Assembly: GCF_020531985.1 (NCBI RefSeq)
Contig: NZ_JAJAVQ010000002.1
Location: 372,001-436,000, forward strand
Length of the DNA stretch: 64,000 bases
DNA from: Rheinheimera aquimaris
GTDB taxonomy: Bacteria > Pseudomonadota > Gammaproteobacteria > Enterobacterales > Alteromonadaceae
Direction of reading: 5' to 3'
The position numbers and the translations under genes were made by a program. Shown one piece after another: positions 29,888-38,084 of the stretch. The notes below the pieces were generated by a model. It had not been told where the DNA came from. It saw only the letters and a list, made by a program, of their open reading frames with translations, and did not search any database. How positions within the stretch are numbered: position 1 is the stretch's first letter; the number at the start of each line of letters is the position of its first letter.

Positions 29888-30290
29888 GGGCCAGACGCTC
29901 GGTTAATTGTGTGGCCAGAAACTGCGCTTCAGTAATAAAAGCAGGTATGCCTGCGACAACCTGCAAGGCGATATCTTCATCATAGGTATGACTGGTTTTG
30001 CTACGCATATCGCGATACCCGCGCCAGGCTGGCCAGTCGCCTTGTAGCAGGCCTTGCTCATTGGCGGTGCGGATCAAGTCAGCAAAGGGCATCACATCAA
30101 ACTGATCCGGCGAAGCGGAGCTTTGTTCAAGATAACGTTTCAGCATTTTGTGGCTGATTTCATAAGTAAATTCAAAGCGCTGCACCAGCCCATCGCGGAT
30201 TTGAATGTCGCTGATATCCTGCTGATAACGTGCCCAGCCTTCTTGCAGGCGGGCAAGGGCGTTGAGTAACGGGCTAATATCTAAAGACAT
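29880..30290 (-). CDS. HEPN-type partner of the nucleotidyltransferase (HI0074-like)
   Basis: An all-helical protein of 136 residues of the nucleotidyltransferase substrate-binding (HI0074) group, a HEPN relative. The pattern VQRFEFTYEISHKMLKRYL near residue 38 and the C-terminal MRSKTSHTYDED are typical of the group. The Arg and His in the second patch have the spacing R-x4-H (RSKTSH), which in toxic HEPN members is the RNase site. It precedes and overlaps the MNT gene. ATG at 30290 preceded by GGAA is favoured over one six codons upstream. Confidence 0.83.
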   Translation of the reverse strand: MSLDISPLLNALARLQEGWARYQQDISDIQIRDGLVQRFEFTYEISHKMLKRYLEQSSASPDQFDVMPFADLIRTANEQGLLQGDWPAWRGYRDMRSKTSHTYDEDIALQVVAGIPAFITEAQFLATQLTERLARG

Positions 30291-30323
30291 ATCATTCCAG
30301 CTTCGCATCGATAGTAATGCTGT

Positions 30324-31025
30324 TTAGCTTACCCCAGCATGGTTGCCCTTGCCAGCACTGCAGCGCAACAGGCTGATACCCAGCCAGATAAACCAGATAA
30401 GCTGCGTTAGGCCGAAAGCATCTTTTAGATACGGCACGGTGTGCAGAACGGTGAGAATACCTAGGCCACCTACGACCAACCCTAATAGATGCAGCACTAT
30501 ACTAAAGCGCTGTTGCTGTAAACCGCTAATGCTGAGCAGTAACACCCACAGCCCGCCAACTAATTCAATGCCTCCGCCTAAGGCTTCGGTTAGCAAATTG
30601 CGGGTGTTATACAGTGCCAATGCTTGCTGCGGATCGCTCTCCATTAAGCGAAATACCATTTGCAGGCCAATTAGCGCCACCATGCCAGATGCCAGCATCA
30701 GCACCAGCCAGACATTACCAAAACGCTCGGCCAGCCGGAAAAGTGCAGACGGCCTGTTGGCAAAAACCTGTTGCAGAGTCTGCAGCAGTATCGCCAGCAG
30801 TACACCAAACAGCAGATAGCCAATACCATAGCCGCTGGCGACCAGCAGATGGTGCTGCTGCAAATACTGAATTTTTCCAGCAGTATCCAGCCCTTGCGGC
30901 ATCGACAACATGCCAAAGAAAATAACTGCCATGGCCACATAGCAAAGTGCCATGCCAATAGCTGCAATGCCCCCTGAGCGTAAAAGTGTGGTGTTGTTTG
31001 ATATTAGGTTTGTCATCAGCTGCAT
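30324..31025 (-). CDS. Integral membrane protein, DUF4386-like
   Basis: A 233-residue inner membrane protein with about six hydrophobic helices, for example GGIAAIGMALCYVAMAVIFF near residue 18, GIGYLLFGVLLAILL and VWLVLMLASGMVALIGLQMV. The pattern with a conserved glycine-rich first helix and a loop carrying ESDPQQALALYNTRNL resembles DUF4386 proteins. No enzymatic motif. Start is uncertain by three codons (ATG at 31025 or 31016). Function unknown. Confidence 0.65.
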   Translation of the reverse strand: MQLMTNLISNNTTLLRSGGIAAIGMALCYVAMAVIFFGMLSMPQGLDTAGKIQYLQQHHLLVASGYGIGYLLFGVLLAILLQTLQQVFANRPSALFRLAERFGNVWLVLMLASGMVALIGLQMVFRLMESDPQQALALYNTRNLLTEALGGGIELVGGLWVLLLSISGLQQQRFSIVLHLLGLVVGGLGILTVLHTVPYLKDAFGLTQLIWFIWLGISLLRCSAGKGNHAGVS

Positions 31026-31089
31026 CTGCGGTATTAAAAATTGGCTATAGCATAGCGTGTAGCCTATGTACTGGGTATGTCGACTTGTA

Positions 31090-31641
31090 TCAGGGTGTGT
31101 TTATCCGCGCCAGCACAGTAGCAGGTTGTGTCAAAGGCAAGGCGATGATGGCGGCTTCGCCTGAGCGCGGGAAGATACCAGTTAAGGCGGTGAAGTTAAC
31201 CTGATGGGTTACCAGTACCGTTGGTTGTGCTGTCTGAGTGATCGAGAACTGCTGCAACAGTGCTTGAGTTTGTTTATCACCATCGCCGCGGCCAGCGAAA
31301 AAAGAGTTTAGCACCGGCAATGGCTTGGGTGGTGTTAAACCCATCAGTTGGGCGGTGTCGAGACAGCGGCACCACTGGCTGCTATAAAGCGTGATATCGC
31401 CGCTGTGCTGCTGGCGTAACAGCGCACCCCAGCGTTGGGCCTGTTGTTGCCCTTCGCTGCTAAGGTTGCGCTGGGTATTGCAATCCTGCAGCACAAAACC
31501 CGCCGGATCGCCGGTGCCCGGCGCCAGGGTATGGCGCATCAGCAATAGCGCTTTGCTCTCACGCCATGCCTGCCAGGCGGAATTGTCAGCATAGCCGGCA
31601 ACTGGCAGTAACAACATTAATACAAGATATAAAGCTCTCAT
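31090..31641 (-). CDS. Periplasmic histidine phosphatase superfamily protein
   Basis: A 183-residue secreted member of the phosphoglycerate-mutase/histidine phosphatase group. A signal peptide (MRALYLVLMLLLPVAGYA) precedes the domain. The catalytic histidine is in LLLMRHTLAPG near residue 37 (RH motif, with T in place of G), and the second catalytic His is in TVLVTHQVNFTAL near residue 146. The spaced YSSQWCRCLDTA carries the phosphate-pocket Arg. It probably dephosphorylates a small periplasmic substrate, not identified. Confidence 0.85.
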   Translation of the reverse strand: MRALYLVLMLLLPVAGYADNSAWQAWRESKALLLMRHTLAPGTGDPAGFVLQDCNTQRNLSSEGQQQAQRWGALLRQQHSGDITLYSSQWCRCLDTAQLMGLTPPKPLPVLNSFFAGRGDGDKQTQALLQQFSITQTAQPTVLVTHQVNFTALTGIFPRSGEAAIIALPLTQPATVLARINTP

Positions 31642-31767
31642 CTTATCAACGTCTGTTTGCAGGTTATATTTGCTACGTACTAAAGCCAGGATCAGTTTAG
31701 TGCGCTGCTCAGCATTAATTCATATAGCGCTGATAGCATGTTGACTGGTTATCATGGAGGATGAAAA

Positions 31768-32478
31768 ATGCGGAAAATTCTGGTCATCGCTGCGGCATTT
31801 GTTGCTGCTGTGTATGGTTTATGGCAACTCTCATCTGCCCGCAGTTTTCAGCTGTTTGGTGAGCTGATACAGCGGGTTGAAACGGATGACAAGGTAGTTG
31901 CGTTAACCATTGACGATGGCCCGTCAAAGCGCTACACCAATGAGATAGTGGCGTTACTGGCACAGCAGCAAGTTAAGGCAACGTTTTTTATTACCGGTAA
32001 AGAAGCAGAACAAAACCCTGACGAGGTGCGGTTAATTTATCAGGCTGGGCATCAGTTGGGTAACCATAGTTACAGCCATCCTCGTATGCTGTTTATGTCG
32101 CCCTCGGCCGTGGTCAGCGAGATTGAACGCACCGATGCGGCTATCCGTGCTGCCGGTTATCAGGGCGAGATTTTGTTTAGGCCGCCCTATGGTAAAAAGC
32201 TGCTTGTATTGCCCTGGTATCTGGCACAGCAGCAGCGTAAAACCATCATGTGGGATCTGGAACCCGAAACTGACCCGACGCTGGCTGCTGATGCGCAGGC
32301 GATGGCGAATTACGTCATTGAACACACCCGCCCCGGCAGCATAGTGCTAATGCATTTGATGTATCAAAGCCGGCAAAGCTCACGTGAAGCTTTGCCGCTT
32401 GTCATCAAAGGCTTAAAACAACGGGGCTACCGCTTTGTTATCGTCAGCGAATTACTTGCGATGCCGTTGCAGACTTAA
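31768..32478 (+). CDS. Polysaccharide deacetylase (NodB-type)
   Basis: A 236-residue carbohydrate esterase family 4-like protein. An N-terminal signal/anchor (ILVIAAAFVAAVYGLWQL) is followed by the NodB domain. Motif 1 is ALTIDDGPSKRYT with the catalytic Asp and the metal Asp; motif 2 is HQLGNHSYSHPRM with the two metal histidines; motif 3 is FRPPYGKK. It likely removes acetyl groups from N-acetylated sugars in cell-wall or capsule polymers. It ends 35 bp inside the convergent acyltransferase gene. Confidence 0.9.
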   Translation: MRKILVIAAAFVAAVYGLWQLSSARSFQLFGELIQRVETDDKVVALTIDDGPSKRYTNEIVALLAQQQVKATFFITGKEAEQNPDEVRLIYQAGHQLGNHSYSHPRMLFMSPSAVVSEIERTDAAIRAAGYQGEILFRPPYGKKLLVLPWYLAQQQRKTIMWDLEPETDPTLAADAQAMANYVIEHTRPGSIVLMHLMYQSRQSSREALPLVIKGLKQRGYRFVIVSELLAMPLQT

Positions 32479-33661
32479 ATGCTGGCAGTGCTACTTTCAA
32501 ACCAAACAACCAGCGACTAAGCCAAAAGCGCTTCACTACTTCATAGCCAGCCCAACAACCCAAACAGGTTAGCAGCACCAACAATACGGCTTCAACGCCA
32601 ACCGGCAGCGCCAGCGGTTTTAGCCAGACTGCGAACACTACTATCAGTGTCTGATGCAACATATACCAGGGCAGAATGGCATTGTTGGCGTAGTGTAGTA
32701 GTTTTCCGTCTTTATCTGCGGGGTTGGTGCGCTGGTTTAGGTAGCGTCCGGCATAGCCTATCAGTGCCAGGACCCATCCCCAGTGATTTAGCGCCAGTAC
32801 AGCACCGACCAGCAAACGGCCGCTAACTGACTCGCCAAAGCTGGTCGGCAGGCTGTCAAAAGCACCATTGCGGTCGGCAATGATCAGGCTGTAACACACC
32901 AGCGCTGCCAACAAAAACCAGCGGCGACATAGGATAACCTTCTGCCACCAGTTGCCTTGCAAGGCAAACAAATAACCGGCAATAAAGACGCTGAAGTATT
33001 TAGCATGGTTATACCAGTCATTTATCAGAGCATGGCTTGAAGGATAAGCCTGCCGCAGTGTAAACCAGGCAGAGATCAGGCTGGCCATCACCAACAGCAA
33101 AGCCATGCTGCCCGGCAGGGGTTGCAGGTATTTCGCCAGTGTATTAAGTAACGGCGCGATAATCAGCACTAATACGCTGTAGCACCACAGGTAAGGCAAA
33201 AACCACAGGTGGTTCCAGGTTAACAGGCCAATAGGGCTGTGATGATCACGTAATAACTCCGTATTCGGGTTGATGTACTGCCACCAGAAACTGAAATAAC
33301 CCGGTTCGATCAGCTGTTGTGATAAGGCTTCATAATAAACCTGCGGCACCACAACGATAAACATGCCGCATAGCAGCGGGATTAACAATCGGGAGCTGCG
33401 CAGGGCAATCAGCGTGAGTTTGGCGGTGTGCTGTTGTGCCAATGCCAGCGCCATAGCGCTGATAAAAAACAACAGCGACATGCGCCAGGGGTTGGTTAAG
33501 ATCATCAGGTTTTGCAGTGTTTCGCTGGTGATGTCACTTTTTACATGCCAGCCCCAATCGGCGACATAATACATACCGATGTGATATAGGATCAGCAAGC
33601 CAAAGGCCAGTGCGCGCAGCCAGTCCAGATCGTAACGGCGTTGAGAGAAATGTGATGCCAT
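32444..33661 (-). CDS. Acyltransferase family 3 membrane protein
   Basis: A 405-residue inner membrane protein with about ten helices. The N-terminal signature RRYDLDWLRALAFGLLILYH is the acyltransferase-3 start: catalytic His lies in the first helix end and the conserved Arg lies nearby. Members O-acylate glycans or other surface molecules, and some are OpgC-like. The ATG at 33661 is favoured by GGAG upstream and by matching this start; in-frame ATGs further upstream (to 33898) would add an unlikely leader over the neighbouring gene. It is divergent from a membrane LytTR regulator. Confidence 0.85.
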   Translation of the reverse strand: MASHFSQRRYDLDWLRALAFGLLILYHIGMYYVADWGWHVKSDITSETLQNLMILTNPWRMSLLFFISAMALALAQQHTAKLTLIALRSSRLLIPLLCGMFIVVVPQVYYEALSQQLIEPGYFSFWWQYINPNTELLRDHHSPIGLLTWNHLWFLPYLWCYSVLVLIIAPLLNTLAKYLQPLPGSMALLLVMASLISAWFTLRQAYPSSHALINDWYNHAKYFSVFIAGYLFALQGNWWQKVILCRRWFLLAALVCYSLIIADRNGAFDSLPTSFGESVSGRLLVGAVLALNHWGWVLALIGYAGRYLNQRTNPADKDGKLLHYANNAILPWYMLHQTLIVVFAVWLKPLALPVGVEAVLLVLLTCLGCWAGYEVVKRFWLSRWLFGLKVALPAFKSATASQVIR

Positions 33662-33766
33662 AACAAAGCTCCGTGGTAATAGTTGCCTCATTGTGCGCTG
33701 TTGCACTAGCATGCAACACAGACAAATGGCGCTGCGGTGGGCTTTAGGGATAACAGGTGGCTGAGT

Positions 33767-34657
33767 GTGACAAGCGGTAAAGCAAAAAGTATGTTCGAGC
33801 GTTTTGACCAAAGGCCAAAGCTGTATAGTTATCTGTTGCTGGTGCTGTATTTCTTTATCAATGCGGCTATAAATGCCAGTTCGGTATGGATGGAACACAG
33901 CCGTGATCCGGCAAATAGTTTATCGGTATGGGAGCCGATAGTGTGGGAATACAGCAGTGCCATCAGCACCTTGCTGCTTTGCCCGTTGTTGTTTTACTGG
34001 TTTAGACGTTACCCGCTGCAAATAACTAACGTAAAACGTCAGCTGCTGGCTCACCTGCTGGGTAGCTTGCTGTTCTCTTTATTGCATGTTGGATTGATGG
34101 TGGCGTTGCGAGAGCTAATTTATCACTGGCACGGCAGTAACTATAACTTCGGCCCGCTGCTACGCGAGTTTTTCTATGAATACCGTAAAGATGTATGGGG
34201 TTATATCTGGTTTTTGCTCAGTTATCAGCTGCTGATGTTTGGTTACAGCCGATTAAAAGGTGAAGCACATCAGCTGGATATGGCTGAAGACAGTGTGGAA
34301 CAGACTACAGAGCAAAAAAGCCAGAAAGCGCCGGAGCATTTTCTGGTTAAAAAGCTGGATAAAGAGTTTTTGATCCGCACCGATGAGATTGAATGGCTCG
34401 AAGCCAGTGGTAACTACGTCAACCTGCACAGTAAAGGCCGGATTTATCCGCTACGGGCTACGCTTGGCAATACGCTAGAGCTGTTAAGCAGCAAAGGTTT
34501 TAGCCGGGTGCACCGTAGCTTAGCCGTAAACCATAGCGCTATCGAAAGTATTAGTTACGATAGCAGTGGTGATGGTGATATTTACCTCAAATGTGGCAAG
34601 CAGTTGTCGTTGTCACGCCGATACAAAGAAGCCTTTAGGTCAGAGCTTAATCATTGA
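33767..34657 (+). CDS. Membrane-bound LytTR-type transcriptional regulator
   Basis: A 296-residue protein with four N-terminal membrane helices (YLLLVLYFFINAAINA, AISTLLLCPLLFYWF, LLGSLLFSLLHVGLMVAL and VWGYIWFLLSYQLLMFGY) and a C-terminal LytTR DNA-binding domain starting around residue 195. The LytTR core is clear: IRTDEIEWLEASGNYVNLHS, LRATLGNTLELL and FSRVHRSLAVNHSAIESI. Start is uncertain: GTG at 33767 has an AGGTGG site upstream, ATG at 33791 does not. It would sense a membrane signal directly and bind DNA while embedded. Divergent orientation suggests it controls the acyltransferase gene. Confidence 0.85.
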   Translation: MTSGKAKSMFERFDQRPKLYSYLLLVLYFFINAAINASSVWMEHSRDPANSLSVWEPIVWEYSSAISTLLLCPLLFYWFRRYPLQITNVKRQLLAHLLGSLLFSLLHVGLMVALRELIYHWHGSNYNFGPLLREFFYEYRKDVWGYIWFLLSYQLLMFGYSRLKGEAHQLDMAEDSVEQTTEQKSQKAPEHFLVKKLDKEFLIRTDEIEWLEASGNYVNLHSKGRIYPLRATLGNTLELLSSKGFSRVHRSLAVNHSAIESISYDSSGDGDIYLKCGKQLSLSRRYKEAFRSELNH

Positions 34658-34747
34658 TGCCGGTGGCTGGTTATATTTTTAAAATGCATTACAGTATGCT
34701 TGCAAGTGAATTACGATAAAACATACAAAAATGTAACGGGGTGCATA

Positions 34748-35350
34748 ATGAAACTATTGCCTATATTGCTGCTGTTGACCACGGCGGCGTTAGCTGACAC
34801 TGAGCCTGTAGATCCGTTGCTGGCGGAGCTGGAAGCGCTGACAGAACGTATTGGCGAGCGTGAGCCAACTGCCGCCGAACAGCGGCAAATGGACGACATT
34901 ATTGAGCGGATGCAGCAGCGCGGTGTGGCAGAGATGCAGCAACTGGTTGATGGCATGATAGATGCCAGTCAGGGCACAGGCGGCAGTATCAGTTTGCCGG
35001 TGTATCCACAGGCGCAATTGCTTATACACATTCCGGCTAGCGGCTCAATGACGTTAGGCGATGAGCAATATGCTACCTTGCCCGGGGTGTCTTTTGTGAC
35101 GGCGGACACACCTCAGCAGGTGTTGGCGTTTTACCGCCAGCAACTACCCGGTTATAAATTACACAGACCATCATTACTTGTTGATACTGACGTAGCACTG
35201 ATGCAGCAACTGCCTGCTGGTTTTGACTATGCACGGCATACTGGCAGAGCAATGAGTATTCCACATGTTTATATTCAGCCTGCGTCTGATAATGAAAGGC
35301 GCAAGCTGGCAGGCGCTAAAACCTTGTTCTTTGTTTACTATCCGCAGTAA
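34748..35350 (+). CDS. Secreted protein of unknown function
   Basis: A 200-residue exported protein. A signal peptide (MKLLPILLLLTTAALA, cut before DTEP) precedes a helical, strongly acidic stretch (LLAELEALTERIGEREPTAA) and then a compact domain that includes SLPVYPQAQLLIHIPASGSM and TADTPQQVLAFYRQQLPGYK. The latter part recalls small periplasmic proteins with a pyrophosphatase-like or cystatin-like fold, but no family is certain. The ATG at 34748 follows GGGG; an in-frame start at 34700 has no binding site and would precede the signal. Confidence 0.6.
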   Translation: MKLLPILLLLTTAALADTEPVDPLLAELEALTERIGEREPTAAEQRQMDDIIERMQQRGVAEMQQLVDGMIDASQGTGGSISLPVYPQAQLLIHIPASGSMTLGDEQYATLPGVSFVTADTPQQVLAFYRQQLPGYKLHRPSLLVDTDVALMQQLPAGFDYARHTGRAMSIPHVYIQPASDNERRKLAGAKTLFFVYYPQ

Positions 35351-35362
35351 AAAAGCATAAAC

Positions 35363-35385
35363 CGGTGCGGCGTTATACCGCACCG
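35363..35385 (-). terminator. Hairpin between convergent genes
   Basis: CGGTGCGG (35363-35370) pairs with CCGCACCG (35378-35385). On the minus strand a T-run follows after about eight bases, so it may end the minus-strand gene at 35398. Confidence 0.55.
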
Positions 35386-35397
35386 CAATACCCTGAC

Positions 35398-36066
35398 TTA
35401 GCGGCCATCGTTAATGTCGTACACCACTTTATCTTGCATTGCCGGATTATCCAGCTTCAGCTCTACTTCCTGTTGCAGCAAAATGCGGCCTTCTACTACC
35501 ACATCTGCACCAATATGCAGACTAGGTTTGCTATCATTACGCCAGCCAAAGAAAGATTTCTTCTTACCGCGCGGTTTATAAATAACATCGCCTTTTACCA
35601 CAGTGTTGCCGGTCAGCGTGATATCGCCGTTTACCGTGCTGATATCCTGCTCCACTTCACCGCTATCCAGAGTAATGTCGCCATTTACCGTATCAATATT
35701 GCCACCGATCTGCGCTTTGCTGCCAAGACGAATTTTACCGTTCACCGTCTCCAGATTTGTCGCTACCTGTAAGCCGCTACCGGTTTCAATACTACCGTTT
35801 ACTGTTGAACCACTGTTGATGCTGACGTTATCGCGTATGTCGACGCTACCGTTGACTACTGATACATCGTTGGCACTGCTGTTACTGGCCATCTGTACGC
35901 TGCCATTGACCAGTGAAATGTCGCCATAATGCTGATTACTGCCCACTACTGCTGAGCCCAGCACTTTATCGATAGTGGTTGGGTTACCGTCAGCAAAAGC
36001 CGGGCTGACAATACAGCCAGCAGAAATAGCCAGAGTAACAGCAGCAACTAAGGTAGAAAGTTTCAT
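35398..36066 (-). CDS. Secreted protein with six VNG-type beta-repeats (bactofilin-like)
   Basis: A 222-residue exported protein (signal MKLSTLVAAVTLAISAGCIV then SPAFA). It is dominated by an imperfect 17-20 residue repeat containing a VNG turn: ISLVNGSV, VSVVNGSV, GSTVNGSI, LETVNGKI, IDTVNGDI, ISTVNGDI. This is the pattern of a right-handed beta-helix as in bactofilins and DUF4097/polymer-forming proteins. A basic patch (KPRGKKKSFFGWRND) follows, then two more beta segments. It probably forms or binds a cell-surface structure; function unknown. ATG at 36066 was chosen for the signal peptide. Confidence 0.7.
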   Translation of the reverse strand: MKLSTLVAAVTLAISAGCIVSPAFADGNPTTIDKVLGSAVVGSNQHYGDISLVNGSVQMASNSSANDVSVVNGSVDIRDNVSINSGSTVNGSIETGSGLQVATNLETVNGKIRLGSKAQIGGNIDTVNGDITLDSGEVEQDISTVNGDITLTGNTVVKGDVIYKPRGKKKSFFGWRNDSKPSLHIGADVVVEGRILLQQEVELKLDNPAMQDKVVYDINDGR

Positions 36067-36456
36067 ATTGGTGTCCTTTTTATTGTTAGGTTGCCTTAAG
36101 CTTTGCAAAGGCTTTGCCAATTGTAACTTTATGAAAAGAATGAACTTATAGTTTTCTGCTGCTTTTGTACTGTTAAGTTTTGGCTATTTTGTAGCGAAAT
36201 TGACTAACGTTGGGTGCCCTCTCAACTCAGGCTGCCAGTTAGTTAGGATGCCGGGTAATATTTACCTGTCACGGTAAATATTACTGCAGGCAGTGCCGAT
36301 CTCCATTCGCTGTTACGCGCTGCAAGGGCAAATATCTGTGCTGCAGCGCCGTTTTTGCCTGCGTCAGACTGGCATGATGTTCGCTTTGATATCACTGCAC
36401 CGCTTGTGGCTATCTGCAGCAAGCACATACCGCCCTTACAACAAAAGGAGTCCAGT
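36067..36456. other. Gene-free stretch holding a perfect palindrome
   Basis: About 390 bases between divergent genes. A perfect 12-bp inverted repeat, GTAATATTTACC (36255-36266) and GGTAAATATTAC (36273-36284) with loop TGTCAC, is the only clear structure. A minus-strand frame of 141 codons across 36243-36668 is antisense to the CBS gene and is not a gene. AAAGGAG at about 36444 is the ribosome binding site of the CBS gene. Confidence 0.5.
36255..36284. promoter_or_regulatory. Perfect palindrome, possible operator
   Basis: GTAATATTTACC and GGTAAATATTAC are perfect inverted 12-mers with a 6-base loop TGTCAC. No T-run follows, and it stands about 170 bp upstream of the CBS gene, so a regulator-binding site or transcript hairpin is more likely than a terminator. 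Identity unknown. Confidence 0.4.
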
Positions 36457-36882
36457 ATGAATATCAAAGACATTATGACAACCAATCCTGTGCTGATTAA
36501 ACCATCAACCACTATTAAAGAGGCCGCTGCCTGCATGGCCAGGGAGGGAATAGGCTTTTTACTGGCCGGCGAAGATGACGAGCTAAAAGGTACACTTACA
36601 GACCGCGACATAGTGTTGCGGGCAGTCTCAGCCGGTAAAGATATTGAAAGCACTACAGTTGAAGACATCCTGACCGATGATTTGCTTTACTGCAAAGAAG
36701 GACAGGATATAGAAGAAGTGGCCCGTAATATGGGTGAGAAACAGGTACGGCGTCTGCCCGTGGTAAATGCACAGAAAAAACTGGTTGGCGTGGTTAGCCT
36801 GGGTGATCTGGCAAAGTACTTGAAGCCGGAAACAGCAGGCAAAGTGTTGAACGATATATCAATGAAATTCAGCGGTCATTAG
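36457..36882 (+). CDS. Tandem CBS-domain protein
   Basis: A 141-residue protein made of two CBS domains, roughly residues 5-60 (MTTNPVLIKPSTTIKEAAAC) and 70-130 (ILTDDLLYCKEGQDIEEVAR and VRRLPVVNAQKKLVGVVSLG). CBS pairs bind adenine nucleotides and act as energy or redox sensors. It has no catalytic partner domain. The ATG at 36457 follows AAAGGAG at perfect spacing. A Cys-rich four-helix copper-binding-like protein gene follows by 27 bp, so both are probably expressed together, perhaps in a stress response. Confidence 0.9.
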   Translation: MNIKDIMTTNPVLIKPSTTIKEAAACMAREGIGFLLAGEDDELKGTLTDRDIVLRAVSAGKDIESTTVEDILTDDLLYCKEGQDIEEVARNMGEKQVRRLPVVNAQKKLVGVVSLGDLAKYLKPETAGKVLNDISMKFSGH

Positions 36883-36909
36883 ATTTAATAATTTGAGGGA
36901 GACATTACT

Positions 36910-37239
36910 ATGTCACATCAAAAATACCGGGTTTGCATTGACGCTTGTCAGAAATGTGCCAATGCCTGCGACCATTGTTCTACCGCTTGTTTGCAGGAAG
37001 ATAATGTGGCGATGATGGAGCGTTGTATCAGGCTGGATATCGATTGCGCAGCCTTGTGCCGGTTTGCCGCCGCAGCAATGGCCCGCAGCAGTGAGCATGT
37101 CAGTGATATTTGCCAGCTATGCGCAGAGTTATGCGAAGCTTGCGCCGCCGAGTGTGCTACGCATGAGCATGACCATTGCGTGGAGTGTGCAGATGCCTGC
37201 CGCAGCTGTGCACAGGCCTGTCAGGCTATGGTAGCTTAA
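36910..37239 (+). CDS. Cys-rich four-helix-bundle protein (DUF326, copper-storage-like)
   Basis: A 109-residue protein with 19 cysteines in a repeated CxxxCxxC pattern: CIDACQKCANACDHCSTAC, CIRLDIDCAALC, CQLCAELCEACAAEC and CVECADACRSCAQAC. This is the layout of DUF326/Csp copper-storage proteins, where cysteines line the core of a four-helix bundle and bind Cu(I). It has no signal peptide, so the cytosolic (Csp3-like) form is likely. GAGGGAG lies upstream of the ATG. Cotranscription with the CBS gene 27 bp upstream is likely. Confidence 0.88.
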   Translation: MSHQKYRVCIDACQKCANACDHCSTACLQEDNVAMMERCIRLDIDCAALCRFAAAAMARSSEHVSDICQLCAELCEACAAECATHEHDHCVECADACRSCAQACQAMVA

Positions 37240-37257
37240 GCATCCCGCCAGTAGTTA

Positions 37258-37282
37258 AGCCCGGCATTGGCCGGGCTGTTTA
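37258..37282. terminator. Bidirectional terminator
   Basis: AGCCCGGC (37258-37265) pairs with GCCGGGCT (37270-37277) over ATTG, followed by GTTTAATTA. It separates the Cys-rich gene from the convergent minus-strand gene. Confidence 0.65.
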
Positions 37283-37283
37283 A

Positions 37284-38084
37284 TTAACTTACACCGTAAA
37301 GCCTGAAGGCAATGTACTTGCTCATCGCGATATGCAGCGTAAATTTGCCTTGTGGCGATTTACCTGCGTGCCCGAGCAAGATAAAGTCCGCGCCGCTTAA
37401 CGCATCCAAATCTGTCAGCTTAAACCGGCGTATTAAGCTGTAACGCAAATCAGCATCGATAAATACACTTGGCTCTTTACGGTAGTCGCCGGTGTTTAAC
37501 CACAGCTCATCGTCCACTGGGTTTTCAAACTCGCGCTCATTGACATTGTTTATCTGGCCCCAGAAAATATACAGTGCCTGTAAATGTTTATCGCTGATGT
37601 CGTTGATATGTACCAGATAATCGGCCAGCTTGCCGGCTATCAGCTCCCGCCCGGCAGCTGTCAGCAGCTGAATTTTCTGCCCTTGGTTGGCAAAATCGCG
37701 GTTACGGCACAGATGGCTTAATAACTGGCGCAAAGCGGTACTAACATCATAACCGTCGACGCCGCCAAGCTGCGGCGCTTTTATGCTTTGCCACAAACCC
37801 GCAGGCGCATAGCGGGCAGAGGGCTCGCGTACCTTGTCTGTTTTGTTGCTGTCAGTCGTATCATCTTCTGTATTCAGTCGCAGTGTTGCGGCTTCACAAC
37901 CTTGCTGGTGATGTGCAGCAAAACAGGCCGCACGGTTGATGTTTTCGCTACTGACTTCCTTGATAAACCAGGCTTTTTCTCCGCAAAGCGGACAAAGCAA
38001 TAAGCCGCGATATTGCTCAGCCGCTGTTTGATATTCGGCTGTACTGATTAAGCGGTTGTCACTAAGGTATCTGGTCTGTTGCAC
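37284..38084 (-). CDS. Zinc-ribbon-containing protein of unknown function
   Basis: A 266-residue soluble protein with no recognised family. Near the N-terminus it has CPLCGEKAWF and then CFAAHHQQGC, which together could bind a zinc ion. The remainder (LRQLLSHLCRNRDFANQGQK, LYIFWGQINNVNE, LGHAGKSPQGKFTLHIAMSK) reads as a mixed alpha-beta domain. A GTG start at 38084 preceded by AGGA is favoured. It stands alone between the Cys-rich gene and a plus-strand hypothetical. Confidence 0.55.
   Translation of the reverse strand: MQQTRYLSDNRLISTAEYQTAAEQYRGLLLCPLCGEKAWFIKEVSSENINRAACFAAHHQQGCEAATLRLNTEDDTTDSNKTDKVREPSARYAPAGLWQSIKAPQLGGVDGYDVSTALRQLLSHLCRNRDFANQGQKIQLLTAAGRELIAGKLADYLVHINDISDKHLQALYIFWGQINNVNEREFENPVDDELWLNTGDYRKEPSVFIDADLRYSLIRRFKLTDLDALSGADFILLGHAGKSPQGKFTLHIAMSKYIAFRLYGVS

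Noticed and set aside
36243..36668. Minus-strand open frame of 141 codons in front of the CBS gene.
   Set aside because: It runs antisense through the CBS gene, starts without a ribosome binding site and has no protein-like pattern; the CBS gene explains the coding signal.
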